The position numbers and the translations under genes were made by a program. A stretch of DNA of 52,172 nt from Bacteroidales bacterium. Its GTDB lineage: Bacteria > Bacteroidota > Bacteroidia > Bacteroidales > UBA7960. The notes beneath the pieces are model-generated. The model was not told the origin of the DNA and did not search any database. It saw only the letters and a list, made by a program, of their open reading frames with translations. The stretch covers positions 1-52,172 of the forward strand of contig PWKN01000183.1 of NCBI GenBank assembly GCA_003559735.1. Direction: 5' to 3'. Shown here piece by piece: positions 47,503-52,172 of this stretch (the first letter of the stretch is position 1; every line of letters starts with the position of its first letter).

Positions 47503-47526
47503 AACGGCACGGGACCTTAGTTGCTG

Positions 47527-48810
47527 TCAGGGAAATACGATCCCCGGGAAGTTCCCGATGGCTACCCTTGGGACTGATGCGTGGTATTTGTGGTTGATGG
47601 CGTCAATAAATTCATTTGCCACGACGGCAGAAGCCCTGACGCTCAGATGTATCCCGTCGAGTGAAAAGACCCCTCCCGAAATGAATTGCGTGTCAAATGG
47701 TATGGCATCATAATACAAACCCGTTCTGGCCCTCTTCAGCAGCGCCTCAATATCGACAAAGGCCAGTCCGTATGATTCAGCAACATCTTTAATAACTGAA
47801 TTATACTGTTCACTGGCTTCTTTAATGTCTTCAATCTGCTCCAGGCTCAGATAGTACTCAGCTGCCAGCGGTTCCTGGCTTCCCCATCCCTGATTTTGTA
47901 TTCCGTTTAGTGCGGTGATCAGAACAAGTTCTCCTTGTTCCAGTTGCCGGATACCGGCCGGATGCCCGGGGTCAACAACCACCAGGGGGTTCAATCCCGT
48001 TGAGAATGAGATATGCGGGGCTGCCTCATACGCTGTGTTGAGCAGGGTGATCACCGCCGGGTCGAGTAGTGGCAGGGCATTGTAAGGAACAGTGGTAAAG
48101 AAGGGTATGCTGCTGATGTCTGGGATATTGGCAACAGCGCCTTTTGCCCCGGCAGCCGTAAGTTGGGCAACAATGGCCTGATAGGCCATCTCAAACTCTA
48201 TGACTGGCGTAATGCCATCGCCCTCCCCGCCGCTTATTGCATATAACAGAACGTCGTTGTTGCCGGTCCACAAAGTAAAGAATGTGGGGTGCAGGGCCAT
48301 GGCGTCAGACAGGACGCTGCTGGTTTGCGGATTGGATGCAAACCTTCCGAAATATGGGTATAAGGTGCCGTATCCCTCAAAAAGCAGGTGACCTGCTTTG
48401 CTGCCTGGTACGCCCATATTGTGGAAAGGACCCTCTGACTGGAATATATTCTGAAAGTTCCCGGCATCGGGTGTACCGGGTGCCGGAACAGGCATGGGGC
48501 CACCTTCTGTATCAGCAAGAACCAGCCGGTTGCCAAAGCCAAGATCGTCTTTCATATAAGGCTGCCTGAATGATGAGAGTCCGGCGTGCATAAACTGTCC
48601 GGCCATAATGTTTGCCAGTGAATGCTCCTGTCCGGACCGGAACAGCTCTCCATCCTTGAACCCTGCAGTCAATGAGTTGCCGATGGCAACAAAGGTGGTT
48701 AGGTCTATCTCTCCTGCATCAGGAGTGGCTTGATCAATTTCTGCCTCACAAGCCCAGAAAGCCGGCAAGAGGAGCAGGATTAACAAATACTTGATCTGAT
48801 TCTTATGCAT
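47527..48810 (-). CDS. SGNH/GDSL-type lipase lipoprotein
   Basis: 427 residues from ATG 48810; the frame reaches 48852 inside the upstream gene. Lipobox FWAC gives Cys21. The catalytic Ser is Ser46 in AIGNSLTAG, the block III Asn is in WTGNND, and block V is DGIHLS, so all SGNH landmarks are present. A periplasmic or surface esterase/lipase is expected. It follows the FadL-type porin gene by 19 bases; the two are probably cotranscribed and might act together on exogenous lipids. Confidence 0.9.
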   Translation of the reverse strand: MHKNQIKYLLILLLLPAFWACEAEIDQATPDAGEIDLTTFVAIGNSLTAGFKDGELFRSGQEHSLANIMAGQFMHAGLSSFRQPYMKDDLGFGNRLVLADTEGGPMPVPAPGTPDAGNFQNIFQSEGPFHNMGVPGSKAGHLLFEGYGTLYPYFGRFASNPQTSSVLSDAMALHPTFFTLWTGNNDVLLYAISGGEGDGITPVIEFEMAYQAIVAQLTAAGAKGAVANIPDISSIPFFTTVPYNALPLLDPAVITLLNTAYEAAPHISFSTGLNPLVVVDPGHPAGIRQLEQGELVLITALNGIQNQGWGSQEPLAAEYYLSLEQIEDIKEASEQYNSVIKDVAESYGLAFVDIEALLKRARTGLYYDAIPFDTQFISGGVFSLDGIHLSVRASAVVANEFIDAINHKYHASVPRVAIGNFPGIVFP

Positions 48811-48829
48811 GACGTATGATTTTTTCTGT

Positions 48830-50059
48830 TTATAAACTGTAGCTGATTCCAAGACCGGGAATGATCACCCTCGACTTGTATGTACCCCCAAAGTTCTCTG
48901 GTGAAAAGTATTTGTTTCCCTCCAGTCCTATAATAAACAGCAGGCTGGCATCGATGCTCAGGTTTGGAAAGGGAAGGAATGAGACTCCCCCTGTAAATGC
49001 GAGGTTATCCAGACTTGGGGTTTCAGGCGAAAAATACTGGTCATTGACGGGTGAGGGGTCGTAATAAGCACCTGCCCTGACAAACAAACCTTCATTGATC
49101 CTGTATTGTCCGCCTGTCCTGACGATCAGCTTGCTGCTGTATTCCCTCGGACTGCGGCTATCCTGCAGGTTGGGGGTATTTGTTTCAAAATCGAAATGTA
49201 GTTCTTCATATACGTCCCAGAACACATAATTCAGCGCCATGCCGATCATCAGGTCTGGTGTTGCCTGGTAGGAAATGCCGAAATCGAGGTTTGCCGGCAG
49301 CGGCAATGTAACGGCCACTTTGTTCGTGGCAGGGAAGGCCTGTGATAATGAGGATGGGACAGTAAAGTATGCATCTCCGTCGTCTACTGCCATGTCAATT
49401 TTCGAGCGATAACTGATACCGGCCTGGAGTCCGGAAGGGTGCGCATATTGAATGCCCGCATTAAAGCCGAAATTGGCCGTACTCCCTTCGATATTCACAC
49501 GCCCTTCACCTTCGGGACCCTGGATCGGCAATGCCCGTTCCATGTCGACCGCTCCGAATGCATATACAAAGCCTGCACCCAGCGACAGGTTTTCAGTAAG
49601 CCTGTATGAAATGGTAGGCTGAACGGTAATAGCCATCAGCGAAATTTCCTGGATCAGGAAGCGGCCTGCCCACCCATCTTCCCAGGCAAGACTGTTGCCG
49701 TAGGGTGTGTTCACAGCAATACCTGCGGCCAGGCGGTCCGTTATCATACCGGCAGCATACACATAGAAGGGGGTCCCCGGAGGATTGTCGGTTGTAGCCT
49801 GGTATACGGATGGTTCATCCATTTGAAAGGCCGTGCTGGCCAAAATACCACTCATACCTGCCTGCACACTGAGCCGTTGCGGCATCATGGCAAGGGCGCC
49901 CGGATTGTAAAATGCCGCACTTGCATCCATTTGCAGGGAAGTGCCAATCAATCCCATGCCAATCTGTTTCTGTCCGTGCAAACTCACCTGGTAGCCGCCC
50001 GCTTTAGCCGGACTGTAAGCCATCAACAACAACACGGCACTAATCATCAATTTTCGCAT
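48830..50059 (-). CDS. FadL/OmpP1-type outer-membrane porin
   Basis: A 409-residue protein. Leader ends PAKAG. The early GGYQVSLHGQKQIGMGLIGTSLQMDASAAFYNPGALAMM is the N-terminal hatch of FadL proteins (NPA-like NPG). A 14-stranded beta-barrel is expected over the remainder, ending PGLGISYSL. The family imports long-chain fatty acids or hydrophobic compounds through a lateral opening. A promoter box is 27 bases upstream. Confidence 0.92.
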   Translation of the reverse strand: MRKLMISAVLLLMAYSPAKAGGYQVSLHGQKQIGMGLIGTSLQMDASAAFYNPGALAMMPQRLSVQAGMSGILASTAFQMDEPSVYQATTDNPPGTPFYVYAAGMITDRLAAGIAVNTPYGNSLAWEDGWAGRFLIQEISLMAITVQPTISYRLTENLSLGAGFVYAFGAVDMERALPIQGPEGEGRVNIEGSTANFGFNAGIQYAHPSGLQAGISYRSKIDMAVDDGDAYFTVPSSLSQAFPATNKVAVTLPLPANLDFGISYQATPDLMIGMALNYVFWDVYEELHFDFETNTPNLQDSRSPREYSSKLIVRTGGQYRINEGLFVRAGAYYDPSPVNDQYFSPETPSLDNLAFTGGVSFLPFPNLSIDASLLFIIGLEGNKYFSPENFGGTYKSRVIIPGLGISYSL

Positions 50060-50085
50060 ACTTACATTGTTTTGGTGAATGAATT

Positions 50086-50093
50086 CAAACTTA
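50086..50093 (-). promoter_or_regulatory. Promoter -7 box (TAAGTTTG) for the FadL-GDSL pair
   Basis: An exact TAnnTTTG on the minus strand, about 20 nt of leader. TTG lies 22 bases upstream as a possible -33 element. Confidence 0.45.
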
Positions 50094-50229
50094 CTTGAGG
50101 GTAATAAAAAGGCCGCAAGATAATAAAAAAACGCAAGTATTAAACAAATGTTTGTTTTTTTTCTTCCGGTGCCATATTGTTTGCCGATGATGCAGGTTGC
50201 TGTCCCGGTGATGCAAAAAATGAGGTCTG

Positions 50230-51762
50230 TCAGTATTGGAAGCTGCTGCCACCGATAAATTCACGGAGAATGGAAGTGGGGGGTATGTCTTTCGGATTGA
50301 TTGGTGTTAACAGCGAAAGGATTCGGTTCAGCCTGTTTGTCTCATCCCGGATCTGGTCATTTTCAGCTTTGTCAGTCTGCACAATTGCCGGAGCATAATG
50401 AGAAAAAACGGCTGGTTCGTAAATTAGTGCTGAGTTGAATATGGCGTGGGCACTCTCCTGGAAAGGAAAAATGCTTTGGTATTCGTTTTGCAGGATGTCG
50501 GGCCACCGGCTGATTGTTTCGTTAAAGCTATAGCCCCTGAACAGGTGGTCGCGCACCATTCTGCGGATCAGCCTGTGATCGGAGGTGGAGAAAGGCAGGT
50601 GGTCGTGAATGTTGAGCGTGCTGAGTGCCGATACGTATAGCCGGTATGATGCAGCATCCATCACATCCTGCCATAACGCCGGGTTTAGTCCGTGAATCCC
50701 CTCAACGATGATATAGGTATTGCCGGAGATTTGTGTGGGTCTCTTTTCGGGCCGGGCCCCTTCACCGTCAAAATGGTATTTCGGTAAATGGACGGGTTTT
50801 CCCCTCAGCAGGTCACGAATGTTGCATTTGAAAAGATCAAGGTCCAGTGCAGTGATGAGTTCAAAGTTCTTCATTCCTGTTTTGGGATCATCAGGAATGA
50901 CACGGTGTGGAAGATAAAAATTGTCCATTGAGAGGATCAGCACCTCTTTTTTCATTACCTTAAGTTCAATGGCCAGCCGGTTAGCCGATGTTGTCTTCCC
51001 CGATGAAGTGGGGCCAGCCATGAAAACAACCCTGCAGCCAGGAGAGGCGTTCACGATCTCATCGGCAATCTGAATTATTTTCCTGTTTTGCCAGGCTTCC
51101 GACAATTTGATGAACTCAGGAAGGTCGCCACGCGCAATTACGTCATTCAGCTCTGCAAAGCTTGCGATCCCCAGATGCTTCATGGTCTCTTCGGCTTCCT
51201 CAAACCCAACGAAATATTTGCTTTTTTCCGGTTGAGACGGCATAACACGGTCAAAAAACCCGGGATCGGCGATCAAAAAAAAGCCACGGTTGAATGCCTG
51301 CAGTTTAAAATCCTTGAGTCGTTCATAATTTTCCCGGATGTCGTTCATAAGCAGTTCGCCATTGCCGTTGAGATGCGCCAGGCGAAGTCCCCCCGTGCTT
51401 CCATTGTGTCTCCCCGATTCTATCAGGTGCACAATGTCTTTGCGGCGGTTCTGCGCAAAATAGTGCACAATGCTTTCCTCACTCATGGCTTCAATGCGAA
51501 TACCCTCATTCCTGTATATCATATACCTGATATGCATGGTGATCTGGTTCAGCTCTTCCGCGTTTGGAACATGGTTTTCGAAGTACCCGTATACACCTCC
51601 GGGAATGCTGTACGCAATGTAGTATTCCTTATCCTTCAGTACCAGCGACACCGCTTTGTTGAATAATACCAGCAACGGCTCCATCAGGTTGCGGAACGAA
51701 CGCTGCAATGCCTCCGGATGCGATTGTGTTGATGTATTAGCGGGATAAGATGAATGAGCCAT
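50230..51762 (-). CDS. Nucleoside (uridine) kinase with N-terminal tRNA-synthetase-like domain
   Basis: A 510-residue protein. Residues about 30-200 resemble the second additional domain of threonyl-tRNA synthetase (GGVYGYFENHVPNAEELNQ). The C-terminal part is a phosphoribulokinase/uridine-kinase domain, with Walker A GPTSSGKT at about 250-257, SMDNFYLPHRVIPDDP, KYHFDGEGARPEKRP and EGIHGLNPAL. It is likely to phosphorylate uridine or cytidine using ATP. This two-domain form is common in Bacteroidota and Firmicutes. The gene is divergent from the dihydroorotate-dehydrogenase-like gene, another pyrimidine-related function. Confidence 0.88.
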   Translation of the reverse strand: MAHSSYPANTSTQSHPEALQRSFRNLMEPLLVLFNKAVSLVLKDKEYYIAYSIPGGVYGYFENHVPNAEELNQITMHIRYMIYRNEGIRIEAMSEESIVHYFAQNRRKDIVHLIESGRHNGSTGGLRLAHLNGNGELLMNDIRENYERLKDFKLQAFNRGFFLIADPGFFDRVMPSQPEKSKYFVGFEEAEETMKHLGIASFAELNDVIARGDLPEFIKLSEAWQNRKIIQIADEIVNASPGCRVVFMAGPTSSGKTTSANRLAIELKVMKKEVLILSMDNFYLPHRVIPDDPKTGMKNFELITALDLDLFKCNIRDLLRGKPVHLPKYHFDGEGARPEKRPTQISGNTYIIVEGIHGLNPALWQDVMDAASYRLYVSALSTLNIHDHLPFSTSDHRLIRRMVRDHLFRGYSFNETISRWPDILQNEYQSIFPFQESAHAIFNSALIYEPAVFSHYAPAIVQTDKAENDQIRDETNRLNRILSLLTPINPKDIPPTSILREFIGGSSFQY

Positions 51763-51812
51763 AAATAATCATTGCATTTTTCTGTGATCAATTTTGGGGG
51801 CACGAAGGTACA

Positions 51813-51882
51813 AAAAAAACGACTGCGGTCGTGAAGCGACATCACAACAGATGGTGATTGATCACACTGCAGTCGTTTTTTT
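51813..51882. repeat. Hairpin with 14-bp stem and structured loop between divergent pyrimidine genes
   Basis: Arms AAAAAAACGACTGC (51813-51826) and GCAGTCGTTTTTTT (51869-51882). The 42-base loop contains GTCG/CGAC (51828-51831, 51837-51840) and ATCAC/GTGAT (51841-51845, 51854-51858), giving a three-way junction. A second ATCAC at 51861-51865 can pair instead with the same GTGAT. Confidence 0.75.
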
Positions 51883-51906
51883 ATTGTGATTTTAACAAAT
51901 TGTATG

Positions 51907-51914
51907 TAGGTTTG
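51907..51914 (+). promoter_or_regulatory. Promoter -7 box (TAGGTTTG) for the dihydroorotate-dehydrogenase-like gene
   Basis: An exact TAnnTTTG on the plus strand with ATTG 20 bases upstream. The transcript would start near 51921, so it does not include the hairpin. Confidence 0.45.
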
Positions 51915-51962
51915 CCGGTAGTAAATGATTCAAATGATCAATTGTAACATAATATTTTACAC

Positions 51963-52172
51963 ATGGCAGATTTATCTACGAATTACATGGGACTCCATCT
52001 GCGCAGTCCGGTTATTGTCGGCAGCTCCGGACTGACAAAGAGTTTGGACAATCTTGAACTGATTGACAAAAAAGGTGCAGGCGCTGTTGTGCTGAAATCA
52101 TTGTTTGAAGAACAGATCAGGTTCGAAGTGCGCAGGATGTTTTCTTATAATGATACACAGAGTGTATATACG
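51963..52172 (+). CDS. Dihydroorotate dehydrogenase-like protein (partial, N-terminal 70 codons)
   Basis: ATG 51963 begins an open frame to the right edge. The visible part, MADLSTNYMGLHLRSPVIVGSSGLT and KKGAGAVVLKSLFEEQI, matches the first beta strand and glycine-containing turn of class 1 dihydroorotate-dehydrogenase-like flavoproteins. Many such Bacteroidota proteins are annotated DHOD-like without proof of pyrimidine function. The rest of the gene, including the catalytic Cys or Ser, lies outside the window. Confidence 0.85.
   Translation, partial: MADLSTNYMGLHLRSPVIVGSSGLTKSLDNLELIDKKGAGAVVLKSLFEEQIRFEVRRMFSYNDTQSVYT

Noticed and set aside
50101-50160. AAACAAA-TG-TTTGTTT palindrome followed by T bases upstream of the FadL promoter
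   Set aside because: The loop is only two bases and the stem is purely A/T, which is expected by chance in an AT-rich spacer.

Overview
The window looks like a chromosome segment of a Bacteroidota bacterium, most likely Bacteroidales or a related marine or anaerobic lineage. Signs of this are SprB/HYR-type secreted surface proteins, TAnnTTTG promoter boxes upstream of many genes, a V-type ATPase operon carrying DUF2764 where subunit C is expected, DUF2027 and DUF3109 proteins, a FadL/GDSL-lipoprotein pair and a bacterial RNase P RNA. I see no insertion sequence, prophage, CRISPR array or complete tRNA gene.

Layout. Positions 1-8279 (minus strand) hold a series of secreted surface proteins: a 1,411-residue SprB/HYR protein, two smaller exported proteins, and a protein built from exact 81-residue repeats that runs off the left edge. 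A 720-base gap in this series may hold a decayed repeat gene. Positions 8606-10261 hold divergent carotenoid genes, a crtW-type ketolase and a lycopene cyclase, separated by a duplicated palindromic promoter element. Positions 10342-17921 (minus) hold the V-type ATPase operon (E, DUF2764, A, B, D, I, K). Its K subunit has all four Na+ ligands known from Enterococcus hirae NtpK, and the operon seems to have a leader of about 340 nt. Positions 18390-23006 hold a YceI lipoprotein, a membrane/periplasmic polyferredoxin (NapH-NapG-like fusion) with a DUF362 partner, and a small membrane protein with a DUF3109 protein. Positions 23020-27782 (minus) hold lysS, a GH3-family gene and gltX. Positions 28045-33940 (plus) hold rlmD, an acylphosphatase, an S9 peptidase lipoprotein, a monohaem cytochrome lipoprotein, a NadR-like kinase and an EamA transporter.

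Positions 34011-42206 (minus) hold gyrB (with an in-frame stop near its N-terminus), an outer-membrane beta-barrel with a 1,000-residue TPR partner, rnpB, and a DUF2027 protein lacking the usual Smr domain. Positions 42589-46695 (plus) hold a compact polysaccharide export set (Wzx-like flippase, Wzz-like chain-length protein, Wzy/ligase-like protein), followed by a nitroreductase. Positions 47527-51762 (minus) hold a GDSL lipoprotein, a FadL-type porin and a nucleoside kinase. A dihydroorotate-dehydrogenase-like gene starts at 51963 and leaves the window. A strong imperfectly looped hairpin lies between those last two divergent genes.

Main functional themes are envelope construction (surface proteins, TPR/barrel pair, lipid uptake, polysaccharide), ion-motive energy conversion (a probably Na+-coupled V-ATPase and a membrane polyferredoxin), carotenoid modification, and core information processing (gyrB, gltX, lysS, rlmD, rnpB).
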